Shown here: positions 21,764 to 30,118 of the stretch, piece by piece
How the letters are laid out: each line of letters starts with the position of its first letter
How positions within the stretch are numbered: position 1 is the stretch's first letter
Source: a virus
Direction: 5' to 3' (one strand)
IMG/VR virus record: IMGVR_UViG_3300025000_000033
Coordinates: 1-42,203 of that record
DNA length: 42,203 nucleotides
The notes under the pieces: generated by a model
The model's input: the letters and a program-made list of their open reading frames with translations, nothing else
Database searches by the model: none
What the model was told of the DNA's origin: nothing
Made by a program: the position numbers and the translations under genes

Positions 21764-22027
21764 ATGACAACATAGAATCAAGACACTAGCATAGAATTTC
21801 AAATACACGATGAATCATATAAGTTATGATATAGAGATTGAATTACTAAAATCCAAGAATGATTAGATTATTATAAAAATAATTTATCTATCCCAGTAAG
21901 TAAGATTGAAGAACTAAAAGAATGTTATAAATTAGCATATGAAAAATACAATCTACAACAACAATTTATGGTTAAATGATTTCTAATGGACTTAGATGCT
22001 TTATTACATAATCAAACCAATGCTTAA
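21764..22027 (+). pseudogene. Small gene with in-frame TAG at codon 4
   Basis: The frame opens with ATG ACA ACA TAG (TAG at 21773-21775) and then stays open for 83 more codons to TAA at 22025-22027. It reads as 87 codons including the TAG, with a coherent helical protein after it (IHDEHSYK-like start, KIQEGLDYYKNN, KLAYEKYNLQQQF). The ATG lies 3 bp after the previous stop and the end overlaps the next gene by 8 bp, as expected of a real operon member. A CAG/CAA to TAG change, a sequencing error, readthrough, or a non-ATG start downstream are all possible. Confidence 0.55.
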
Positions 22028-22211
22028 CAAATGTACCGATAGAACCATCTGTAATAGAACAGACTTAATGGCTAATGACTGAGAATACATAACAAGAGAA
22101 ATACTAAAGAATAAATGTAGTTCAGAATGTATAAATTTATCTACTTGTCATAGAATAGTAGAATTGTTAGGTCAAAAGAAATGGGAACAAGCACAAGATT
22201 TACTAAAATAG
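22020..22211 (+). CDS. Cysteine-rich small protein, family A (copy 1)
   Basis: 63 aa, with cysteines in the pattern C-x5-C, then C-x3-C-x6-C (NKCTDRTICN; NKCSSECINLSTCHRIVELL). The protein at 23248 has the same layout (NCKDRSICGNNLMAN; HCDKTCSQISICFRILDFL), so the two are paralogues. The start overlaps the previous stop (ATGCTTAA) and gives the best match to the paralogue. The spacing suggests a small zinc-binding or redox-active domain. Confidence 0.65.
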
Positions 22212-22236
22212 TTTTTTATTCTCTAATTTATTTATT

Positions 22237-22812
22237 ATGACTGATACTAATAAAAATTGCGACTCCTGCAACTCCTGCGACTCCTGCAACTCCTGCGACT
22301 CCTGCAACTCCTGCGACTCCTGCAACTCCTGCGACTCCTGCGACTCCTGCAACTCCTGCGACTCCTGCAACTCCTGCGACTCCTGCAACTCCTGCGACTC
22401 CTGCAACTCCTGCAACTACTGCTACTCCTGCAACTACTGCAAGAATCTTAAAATGACAGAATATAATTATTTCTGTAGTGCGAAAAAATACAATGACGAA
22501 AATTCTTTTCAACAGAAAAGATATAGAGTATTTAATACACAAATAACTAAAGAAGAATATGAAAGAATACCTAAGATATATAATAAACTAGAATTTGATA
22601 AAAATGAATCATATACTACCAGATTCAAAACAGCATTCAAGAAAATGTGGAATAAATTAGATAGTAAATGAAGACAACAATACCTTGATATACCGCACTT
22701 CAATGCAGAAATATTTGAAGATATTACAGGTATAGAAATAAACGATACAGAAGAAATGACGTTAGAGCAGATTTGTAAAGAACTTGGCAGAAATATAAAG
22801 ATTATAAAATAG
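22237..22812 (+). CDS. Cys-Asp/Asn-Ser triplet-repeat protein with conserved C-terminal domain
   Basis: 191 aa. Residues 8-68 are an uninterrupted three-residue repeat: C at every third position, 21 in all, separated by DS or NS and near the end by NY or YS. The remaining 120 residues form a soluble charged domain (FNTQITKEEYERIPKIY, RFKTAFKKMWNKL, YLDIPHFNAEIFEDITGIE) that looks like a folded phage domain of unknown role. No signal peptide. Such a regular Cys ladder could bind many metal ions, form a flat disulfide or thiol ladder, or be a slippage-expanded linker. It is flanked by other Cys-rich genes. Confidence 0.7.
22258..22440 (+). repeat. Coding tandem repeat, 9/18-bp unit
   Basis: The 18-bp unit TGCGACTCCTGCAACTCC (two 9-bp halves differing at the middle codon) repeats for 183 bp, with one doubled CDS half and altered last units (TAC for TCC). 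It is distinctly more GC-rich than the surrounding sequence. Lengths that are multiples of 9 keep the frame, so copy number can change without breaking the gene. Confidence 0.9.
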
Positions 22813-22824
22813 ATTTACTTCGTA

Positions 22825-23028
22825 ATGAATAATATGAAGCCTTGTATCCCACACCATTGAATTGAGAAATGAGAATCTTATGTACACCTAAAAGATAAGG
22901 TTGGTATAAAGACTAAACAAGAACTATTAGATGTATGTGGTAATTGTGAAAAATATCTATCTTGCGACTATGTATTGAGATTGTTTACGCTTTTATCTGT
23001 TAATGAAAAGAAATGACATCAAGAATAG
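22825..23028 (+). CDS. Cysteine-containing small protein, family B (copy 1)
   Basis: 67 aa, with NMKPCIPHHG at the start, then LLDVCGNCEKYLSCDYVL. The protein at 23456 shares the layout (KKTCIPKRYES; LLEICNNCDDFLCKTAYDL). The C-x2-C-x5-C cluster suggests a small metal-binding site. It overlaps the next gene by 16 bp. Confidence 0.65.
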
Positions 23029-23267
23029 GACACTCTCCTGAGTGAAGGATATTGCAAGAAGAACATTACATATGGAAACAACAACCTGAAATCCATAAAG
23101 AGCTATGTGATTGTTTATGTCAAGAAAATAAAGCCAATATGATAAACATTAGAAACTGAAACCCTGAGAAGCTAAAAGAAAGAAGCGAAAAATATAGAAT
23201 AGAATATCTCAGAAGGATTAAACACGTTTTATTTGATATACTAGACGATGACCAAGAAACTAAATAA
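23013..23267 (+). CDS. Small helical protein, unknown
   Basis: 84 aa, charged and helical (KLKERSEKYRIEYLRRIKHV), with a C-x-C-x-C-like pair (LCDCLCQEN). It overlaps the gene before by 16 bp and the gene after by 20 bp, a sign of translational coupling. No family recognised. Confidence 0.55.
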
Positions 23268-23463
23268 CTGTAAAGATCGCTCTATCTGTTGAAATAATTT
23301 AATGGCAAATAACTTTGATTACGTAAATAGTGAATATATCAAAGAACATTGCGATAAAACATGCTCACAGATCTCTATTTGTTTTAGAATACTAGATTTT
23401 TTGAAAGAAAAAAATTCCAAAGAAGCATTAAAAATTTTAATTGAGAATGATAATAATGAATAA
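23248..23463 (+). CDS. Cysteine-rich small protein, family A (copy 2)
   Basis: 71 aa, paralogous to the protein at 22020: both have a C-x5-C start, LMAN, a central Y.(T/N)xE(Y/I), and C-x3-C-x5/6-C followed by a RI.(D/E)(F/L)L helix. It overlaps the previous gene by 20 bp and the next by 8 bp. Likely a small metal-binding protein; role unknown. Confidence 0.65.
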
Positions 23464-23641
23464 AAAGACATGTATTCCAAAAAGATATGAATCTGATTGA
23501 AAATTTTGAGTACATATACAAGATAAAACTCAAATAGATACAGAAAAGAAATTGTTAGAAATTTGTAATAATTGTGATGATTTCTTGTGTAAAACTGCCT
23601 ACGATTTAATTGTATTACTTAAAGCAAATAATATTAAATAA
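23456..23641 (+). CDS. Cysteine-containing small protein, family B (copy 2)
   Basis: 61 aa, paralogous to the protein at 22825 (TCIPKRY start; EICNNCDDFLCKTAYDLIVLL). Its start overlaps the stop of the family A gene (ATGAATAA). The A-B order in both places suggests that an A/B pair was duplicated around the triplet-repeat gene. Confidence 0.65.
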
Positions 23642-23664
23642 GTTTTATTATTTTATCAAATATC

Positions 23665-23943
23665 ATGCAAAAACTAAACCAAAGGGAATGTGTTCTAGAA
23701 GTTCTAGATCAACACTATTGAAAACGAGTAGACTTTAGAATTTTTTGGTATAAATGAATATCAGAACCAGGATCAAGAATTTCTGAATTGAGAAGTAGAG
23801 ATGGTATGTTTATTCCCAATAATTTCATAATAAATAAAGAAACCTGACAAAAACAAAGTTATTATGCTTTGAATCCAAAGTTTACACTAAAAGAATCTTT
23901 TGAAAAATGATTAGTTGTAAAATCCAATTTTGATTTTAGATAG
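23665..23943 (+). CDS. Winged-helix-type DNA-binding protein
   Basis: 92 aa. The segment SEPGSRISELRSRDGMFIPN followed by KQSYYALNP matches the winged-helix pattern of small phage regulators: a recognition helix with RISELR, then a beta wing ending in YYAL. It lies just upstream of the structured RNA and the replication initiator, so a regulatory role in early or replication gene expression is plausible. Confidence 0.65.
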
Positions 23944-23988
23944 ATTGTCTTGATTTTTACTATAAAATCTTTATTATTCTTTTAATAA

Positions 23989-24120
23989 AGCTTTTGCGAG
24001 CAATGATAGTAGGCGGTAGTAATACCAATACGGTGGTGTACCTTTCGGAAACGAAGGGAGGGACTATCAAAAGAATCCTCTAGGAAACTCGCTCGCAAAA
24101 GCTCCTAGGGGATTTCTTTA
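23989..24120 (+). ncRNA. Structured RNA candidate with pseudoknot potential, ending in a terminator
   Basis: Several nested perfect helices occur in a 193-bp non-coding gap. P1: 23989-24001 (AGCTTTTGCGAGC) with 24091-24103, 13 bp without mismatch. P2: GATAGT 24005-24010 with ACTATC 24063-24068. P3: CCTTTCG 24041-24047 with CGAAGGG 24052-24058 around a GAAA loop. A further small hairpin is GGTA-GTAA-TACC at about 24016-24027. P4: 24074-24085 (AATCCTCTAGGA) with 24103-24114, followed by TTCTTTA. The 3' strand of P1 lies in the P4 loop, so P1 and P4 form a pseudoknot or compete. It is GC-richer than its surroundings. I do not recognise an Rfam family. Confidence 0.75.
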
Positions 24121-24136
24121 TATTTAATTTTTATTT

Positions 24137-24901
24137 ATGGATTGACGAATTAAATTACATAGAAAATTTATTGATCGAGAATGGTATAGTGATATAAATA
24201 CTAAGACTTTATTTTTACATCTTTTAATTATAGCTAATTATAAAGAAAGTTCTTGGAGATGACAAATAATTAAAGAATGAGAAATACTTACTTGATTATA
24301 TAAACTTCAAGAACAAACAGGTCTAACCTTACAAGTTATAAGAACTTCATTAAATAAGCTAAAATCAACAAACGAAATAACAATCAAATCAACAAACAAA
24401 TTTTCTATTATAACTCTTTTAAAATGGGAATTATATCAAGAATGAATAACTGAAATAACAAACAACTTAACAAACAATCTAACAAACGAGCAACAAACAA
24501 CTAACAAACAACTAACAACATCCAAGAAGAAAAAGAATTTAAAAGAAGTAAAAGAAGTATATATAGAGAGAATCAATAAATCTTATTTTCCTAATGAAGA
24601 TATAAACATAATATTTAAAAAATTTTTAGAAATGAGATATGATAATAATAAAATACCATCAGATTATGCTATAGAACTTTTAGTAAAAAATTTATCTAAA
24701 TATACTGATCATATAAAAATAGCTATGTTAGAGAAAAGTATTGTTAGTAATCGAGCAGATGTATTCCCAATCAAAGATCCACCTAAACAGAATGCTATAT
24801 GATTGACTGAATGAAGAGAAAGGCATAGACAAGAACTTATTAGACAAAGGGATAATGATAAAAAAATATTAGAATGAACTTTAACTCTTCAAGATATTTA
24901 A
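24137..24901 (+). CDS. Replication initiator, lambda O-like / phage replisome organiser
   Basis: 254 aa. Residues 1-105 fit the N-terminal winged-helix domain of phage replisome organisers: GRIKLHRKFIDREWYSD, KTLFLHLLIIANYKESSW, GEILTGLYKLQEQTGL, VIRTSLNKLKSTNEITIK, FSIITLLKWELYQE. A Thr/Asn-rich linker (residues about 107-128) is encoded by iteron-like repeats. The C-terminal part is helical and charged, probably for helicase loading. As in lambda, the gene seems to carry the origin it acts on. No polymerase or helicase is encoded nearby, so the host replisome is probably recruited. Confidence 0.8.
24457..24519. repeat. Iteron-like direct repeats, putative replication origin
   Basis: AACAAACAACTT-type units of 12, 12, 11, 11 and 11 bp run head to tail at 24457, 24469, 24481, 24492 and 24503, with a partial sixth at 24514. 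Two more AACAAAC(G/A)A copies lie upstream at 24367 and 24391. The array is inside the initiator gene and is followed by a purine-rich, AT-rich stretch (24520-24580). This is the lambda ori layout. The repeats also fit a low-complexity Thr/Asn linker, so the DNA role needs testing. Confidence 0.6.
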
Positions 24902-24903
24902 TC

Positions 24904-25422
24904 ATGAAAACACTTAAATGAGAAATAACTATATCAGAAAAAGATAAAATCAATTGTTTTAATAATATTGAATGATTATTAGATTTTGATTTTGATAAAT
25001 TCAGAGATATAGTTAAATGATATGCTCAATGATTATGAAAAGTATTTTTAAACTTATGAATATTGAAAGCTAAATGAGATAAAAAAGCTATAGATCTACA
25101 TAAAAAAATGACAGAAACTCATCGAAAAGATGAAAAAAAGCTAATATCTAAAGAGATGGAAATAGAGAAAACTAAAGAAATGAATATAAATAAGAATAGA
25201 TTTATAAAAGATTGGAAAGAAGAACTTAATGACCAAGAGAAAACTCTTAAAAAAGTTAGAACAATAGAAACTAAATTATGAAAATCTATTGTAGTATGAA
25301 TAGTAGTAACAGTAGATGGTTATAAATTAAAATTTTGATGAACGACTTTAATATCACAAAAAGAAACTCCTGAATTATATAATGAAATAGATAAAAACTA
25401 TCACGATTATTTATCTAATTAA
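24904..25422 (+). CDS. Helical protein following the initiator, unknown
   Basis: 172 aa, starting 2 bp after the initiator. Highly charged and coiled-coil-like in the middle (KLISKEMEIEKTKEMNINKN), with a beta-like segment near residue 135 (GKSIVVGIVVTVDGYKLKFG). In many phages this position holds a helicase loader or a single-strand-binding protein, but no ATP-binding or OB-fold signature is seen. Confidence 0.6.
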
Positions 25423-25431
25423 AATATATCC

Positions 25432-25593
25432 ATGCGAAGATCCTACATAAAAGAAAACTGAGATCGATATATAGATGATCATCCAACAAAAGAAGATGCA
25501 CTAGATCTTGTTGATAAAAATAAATGACGTTGATATATTGTAGAAGTCTGAAACTTTTTACATTCTGATTGTGTAAATGTCGTTAGATCATAA
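25432..25593 (+). CDS. Very small protein, unknown
   Basis: 53 aa, charged and soluble (SYIKENGDRYIDDHPTKEDA), overlapping the start of the NinG-like gene by 17 bp. No family recognised. Confidence 0.5.
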
Positions 25594-26242
25594 TAGAAAA
25601 TACAAACACAGAAAGAAAATTAAAGCCAAATTAAAAAAATTGGCTTCTGATTGTATTAAAAAACAAAAACAAAGAAGTGAATCTATTGAAAGACAAATAG
25701 TTAAGCAAAGAGAAAAGAAAACCAGTATTGATAAATTATTTAATCCAAAGAAAGCCAAAAAAAAGGTTAAAAAAAGAATAATAAAAAAATATTCTTTCAA
25801 AGTTATTAAAAATTTAGCATTTAAAGAATTTCAACTCTATTGTAAATTATTTAGATCATGGAGTAAAGATTGAAAAATTTATGTATTGGCTTATGATATT
25901 TTAGTGGTTCGTAGTATTCACAGCGTACAATGATGACATGTTTATAGTAAATATAACTATCCTCATATAGCTTTTGATGTAGATAATTGCCGACCAATAC
26001 TACCATCTACCAATAAATCTCAGTTCGATAAAATAGGGGATTGGTTCTGTAAAGTTCCTCTAAGTATAGAGGCAAAACGTAATTTAGTAGAAAAAGCTGA
26101 AAATCCATGACATATTTTGGAATTAAAGACCAAAAAATATTATATAGAAAAATATGAATATTATAAAGAACTTAACAATAAAGAGTATGAAAGACTGGGA
26201 ATTGAAAGAACCAAAAAAAGTCAAAAAAAGACTTGCAATTAG
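25577..26242 (+). CDS. ninG: NinG-like recombination endonuclease
   Basis: 221 aa. A very basic, Lys-rich N-terminal 70 residues is followed by the NinG pattern: AFKEFQLYCKLFRSWSKDGK, then GGHVYSKYNYPHIAFDVDNC with H121 at the usual nuclease histidine, and a helical end. NinG proteins act with phage recombination systems on branched DNA. Most of the paired cysteines that usually hold the metal (C-x2-C on each side of the GH motif) are missing here, as RPILPSTNK replaces the usual CxxCN. The fold may be kept without zinc, or activity may be lost. Confidence 0.7.
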
Positions 26243-26260
26243 TAAAAATTTGATTATAAT
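26233..26260 (+). promoter_or_regulatory. Promoter, TTGCAA / TATAAT, 16-bp spacer
   Basis: TTGCAA is at 26233-26238, overlapping the end of the NinG-like gene, and TATAAT at 26255-26260. It is the third copy of this promoter type. It would start the recombination operon at 26349. The leader of about 85 nt holds a GGGGGG run at 26274-26279 and a GAGTC direct repeat, but no strong hairpin or Shine-Dalgarno. Confidence 0.8.
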
Positions 26261-26348
26261 TCAATAAATAAATGGGGGGCAATAAACGAAACGAGTCAGT
26301 AGTAGTGAGTCCTGCATTTCAAATGTTTTATTCTATTACTTTTTAATC

Positions 26349-26885
26349 ATGGGGGAAAGCAAAACTATTTTCGAAAAACTTTTCGAGATACAACAAATGA
26401 AATTAGTATTTGAAAAGACCGCAATGAATCCATTCCACAAATCAAAGTATTGTCCTCTTCCAAAATTATGGGAGAGGTTAGAGCCAATACTCACAGAAAA
26501 GAAGTTGTTAGTTTGTTTTATTCCTAGAGATTGAAAACTAATTACTTTGATCAAAAATATGGAATCAAATGAAGATCCGTTGTCTTGTGAATTAGAGATA
26601 TGAAGTAAAGAAGCACAAAGAATGGGATCAGACATAACTTATTTTAAAAGATATTCTCTATGATGTTTATTTAACATCATCACAGATGAAGATATTGATG
26701 GAAATAAATGAACACCCAAAGCAAAGAAGGTTTTCACAGAAAAACAATGCTGAGAATTTAAAGCACGAACAAAATGAAAAACTAAAGAAAAGATAATGCA
26801 AGAAGCACTAAGATTAAAAAAGGATTATGAAATCTCAAAAGAAATAGGCGAACATATGGATTTATTTCTTAAAGATATTAAATAA
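26349..26885 (+). CDS. erf: ERF-family single-strand annealing recombinase
   Basis: 178 aa. It matches the ERF family core: IQQMKLVFEKTAMNPFHKSK, YCPLPKLWERLEPILTEKKL, then GSDITYFKRYSLGCLFNI and DEDIDGN. ERF proteins anneal complementary single strands in phage recombination and often circularise terminally redundant DNA. First gene behind the promoter at 26233; the stop overlaps the next ATG (TAATG). The exonuclease at 27995 is its likely partner. Confidence 0.85.
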
Positions 26886-27115
26886 TGGCTGATAAATTTG
26901 ATCAACGAAATGAATTGTGTAAAGCAGTAAAAAATCAAGAATACTGAGCTAATAACGTAATCATGCAAGATATATTTATTTTGTGAGATACAGTCCAAGA
27001 ATTATCAAACAATATGCACAAGTTTTTTGAAGCGTGATGAAATAGTATTCAATTCACGGATTGAATCAGAATAGAAAGATTATCTCCAAGAGTAGTTTTA
27101 TCTTCTAAGAAATAA
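26885..27115 (+). CDS. Small protein in recombination operon, unknown
   Basis: 76 aa, soluble, mostly helical (IMQDIFILGDTVQELSNNMH), coupled to the ERF gene by a shared base in TAATG and followed after 1 bp by the next gene. No domain recognised. Confidence 0.6.
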
Positions 27116-27116
27116 C

Positions 27117-27986
27117 ATGGAATTTAATTTAGAGAAATTCAACCCAACTATAGCCGAACTTACAGAATTAGCTGATAGTTATAAATGATTAGAAATAGCT
27201 TGAATAGAAGATAAGGAATGATATGAGATTGTTAAAAAAGCTCAACTAGATCTTAGAGATAAAAGAAATTATATACAAGAAACACTAAAAAAATATAGAC
27301 AAGATGCTATAGATTTTCAAAAAGCAGTTATAAAACAAGAAAATGAATTAGTTTCGATTATAGAATGAACTGAACAAGAATTAAAGTCTAAAAGAAAAAA
27401 AATTGATGATGAAATAGAGATAGAAAAAAGGAAAAAAATACTTCCTGATAGAAGAGCTGAATTGGAAAGAAATTGAATAACGACAAACTGATTATGAGAA
27501 ATATTATCTGATGATTATATATTAGATATGGATTCAAACAAATTTAATGAATTTGTATTAAGAAGAAGAGAAACTATGTTACTTGAAAAAGAACAAAGAT
27601 TATTAGAAGAACAAAATAAAATAAAGTTAGCTGATAGAAAGAAAAGATTGGCTGAGGTATGAAATATAACTATGTCTGATTGATATATTCTTTGATATAA
27701 AGATGATGAATTTGATAAACGTATCGAAGAAGAAAAAGAAATAGTTAAAAATGCTGAGAAAAAAGCTGAAGATAAATTAAAATTAGAACAACAACAGAAA
27801 GAAGAAAAAGAGAAACAAAGGCTTATAGACGAAGAAAATACTAGGAAAGCAGAACAAGAAAAACTACAAAAGAAAACAAAATATCAGAAATGGTTAAAAG
27901 ATAACGATTATCAACCTGATGATCATATTGCTAATGATTGAACAACAGCTATATTATACAGAAAAATATCTACCTTTACTCTTTAA
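27117..27986 (+). CDS. Long coiled-coil protein in recombination operon
   Basis: 289 aa, nearly all charged helix and coiled coil. The N-terminal 90 residues (FNPTIAELTELADSYKGLEI, DKEGYEIVKKAQLDLRDKRN) resemble the DUF1351-type proteins often encoded next to phage recombinases and nucleases. The middle (residues 190-260) is a Glu/Lys/Gln heptad-rich rod. It may organise the ERF-exonuclease complex or protect DNA ends. The family match is by eye. Confidence 0.6.
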
Positions 27987-27994
27987 TCTAAATA

Positions 27995-28768
27995 ATGACA
28001 GAAATAATTAGAAAAACTCTATATAACTGAACGGAAATTATAGATTTCTACCCTACATCCCATCAATACAAAAGAGTAACTATCGAAGATTGAAAAGAAA
28101 AGAAAGAGAATTTGATCTCAGTTACAGCTATTACCTGAGTAGTAGATAAAAGCTGACCGCTTATGTTTCGAGCCACTAATCTTGCAAGAGATTATTTGTT
28201 ACAACTTCCAAAAGAAGAAATAACACCTGAAGAGATTATCAAAGCATGTATGCAACATAAAACATTCAAAGAACAAGCAGCAAGTATTGGAAAACAAGCA
28301 CACGAACGAGCTGAAATGTATATCAAAGCAGAATCATTATCATTACCTGAAGATCCAAAGGTTGCTAGTGCGGTATGAGCTTTCTTAGATCGAGTAGAAC
28401 ACAGTGGAATAAAGTTTATTGAATCAGAGTTCTTTGTATATTCTAAATTACATTGATATATTTGAACAGGAGATGCAACAGGAACAATATGAGATAAAAA
28501 ATATCTAATAGATTTCAAAACCTCAAATGCTATTAGAGATCTAGAATACTGAATGCAAACAGCATGATACTTAAGAGCAAAAGAAGAAGAAACAGGCGAG
28601 AAATATGATTGAATCATTATTGTAAGATTCTCTAAGGATGAGGATTGATTCGAAACAAAGTTTATCGAAGATCAGAAAGAAATAGATTATTTATATGAAG
28701 CTTTTTTGGCTGCTAAGAAGCTTAAAATTGCGGTTAAAAAATACGACACATGGGGGAAAACTGAATAG
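27995..28768 (+). CDS. PD-(D/E)xK exonuclease (Cas4/RecB-like)
   Basis: 257 aa. Residues about 140-195 contain the nuclease core: KLHGYIGTGDATGTIG with D160, KYLIDFKTSN with D173 and K175, and YGMQTAGYLRAKEE with Q188, the order typical of RecB/Cas4-type phage exonucleases. Two glycines of GYIGTGD are TGA codons. It would resect double-stranded ends to single strands for the ERF protein. The C-terminus overlaps the next gene by 19 bp. Confidence 0.85.
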
Positions 28769-29181
28769 AACTAGAGGATCTCGATCTCAAAATTGTAGAT
28801 AAATACATAAAAGAGATTGATAAGATCGTCTGAAAGATGCAATGAGTAAGAGATACGGCAATCCAAGATAAATTGGAGTTCTGAATCTATTATTTTTCTA
28901 TGGAAGTTGCTAAACTACACAGAATCTATACTAGAAATTCTTATAAATTATCGAGGGAATCAGACATAAGATTCAAAGTAGAAAGAAGCAAACACAATTC
29001 TGATCTAGCAACAACCAAAAAGATTAAAACAGATCTAAGAGCAGAAAATAATACAGTAGAACTCCAAGAATGAGTAATAGACTGGTTGCAAGATATTAGA
29101 GATATATTCAAAAGGATAGCAAACCATCAAAACGATATGCGTATAGATGATCTTGCTATGGCTAAAAGAACCCCACAATAA
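28750..29181 (+). CDS. Helical protein after the exonuclease, unknown
   Basis: 143 aa, all-helical and charged (DLDLKIVDKYIKEIDKIVGK; KIKTDLRAENNTVELQEG). It starts inside the exonuclease gene, so the two are translationally coupled. In several phages a small helical protein here is a nuclease co-factor. No specific family recognised. Confidence 0.6.
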
Positions 29182-29202
29182 CTTTATTTCATTATATCAC
29201 AA

Positions 29203-29436
29203 ATGGCTAACACAACAGGAAAGAGATTTGATATAGAAGATCTCACAAACCAAATAATATCATATCAAAAAAGAATGTTAAAAGAAAAAAATAAGAAATA
29301 TACTATCAGACAACTATTCGAAAAGTTTTGATTTGCTGGATGAACATATTTTATGATGATTAGAAGATGAGTAGCATCCAAAAGAAGTATAGAAAGACTT
29401 AAAAAGTATGGTATTTATCTTTTAATTAAAGACTAA
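29203..29436 (+). CDS. Small basic helical protein, possible HTH
   Basis: 77 aa, basic. The segment YTIRQLFEKFGFAGGTYFMM followed by IRRGVASKRSIERLKKYGI resembles the layout of a Cro/XRE-type helix-turn-helix with a short second repeat. It may bind DNA; this rests on pattern only. It ends 1 bp before the next ATG. Confidence 0.55.
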
Positions 29437-29437
29437 T

Positions 29438-29755
29438 ATGAACTCCAACGATGTAGAACTAATAAACCAATGATTATTATATAACAAATACAAAGAATTA
29501 AATGAAAGAGCTGAAAATGATTGATATAATGGGAAAGTTATGATCTATAAAAATAGAATGGATATATGCTTCTATAATTATATGAGATTGTTGATGGAAA
29601 CAAAACGTGAAAATATAGAGATAGCGTTCTTGGAAACAATCCACGAAAATCTATCAGAATTAGAAATATCTATTATATTGTGATCTTCAAGATTCCAAGA
29701 CTTTCTAAATGAGTATACATTGAAAATATTAGAATCAGATTGAATACATAAATAA
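29438..29755 (+). CDS. Helical protein, unknown
   Basis: 105 aa, helical and charged (NQGLLYNKYKELNERAEN; ENIEIAFLETIHENLSELEI), no membrane segment. It is co-transcribed with the genes before and after. No family recognised. Confidence 0.55.
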
Positions 29756-29773
29756 CTTTTATTTTTTATTGAA

Positions 29774-30091
29774 ATGATCATGAAAAAGACCATAAAAAAG
29801 ACAACAAGCGATAAAACTATTATCAAAAATCTAAAAAAACAGTTAGAGAAAGCTAATAAAATATCAGAAGTAGTAGAATCTAGAAACTATGATCTAAGAA
29901 AACAGATTGTAAGTCAAGCAGAACAACTAAAAGAAAGAGAAAGAGAATTAGATAATCTAAAATTTACAAATAATGCTCTAGAAATAAATCTTTCAAGACT
30001 AGAATGAATGGTAACTGTTTATCAAAGAATAACAGGAACTGAAAGGGAAGATAGAATAGATCAAGATACTTTTTGTCGTAATTGAAAATAG
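29774..30091 (+). CDS. Coiled-coil protein, unknown
   Basis: 105 aa. A Lys/Thr-rich start (MIMKKTIKKTTSDK) is followed by a clear coiled coil with a regular heptad (IKNLKKQLEKANKISEVV; EQLKERERELDNL). The last 25 residues are not coiled. A second ATG at 29780 would shorten it by two residues. Function unknown. Confidence 0.6.
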
Positions 30092-30118
30092 ATATTTTAC
30101 AGATTGATATTATACTGG

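Noticed and set aside
22258-22440. Repeat array as a CRISPR
   Set aside because: The units are contiguous 9/18-bp coding repeats with no spacers and no cas genes nearby.
22203-22542. Minus-strand open frames with Gln-Glu-Leu-Gln-Glu-Ser and Val-Ala-Gly repeats
   Set aside because: They are the antisense shadow of the triplet-repeat array. The + strand frame continues into a sensible domain, fits the operon and is the only one consistent with neighbours.
23989-24120. A tRNA or tRNA-like suppressor reading UGA
   Set aside because: There is no cloverleaf, no TTCRA loop and no anticodon arm in the expected place; the helices form a different nested pattern.
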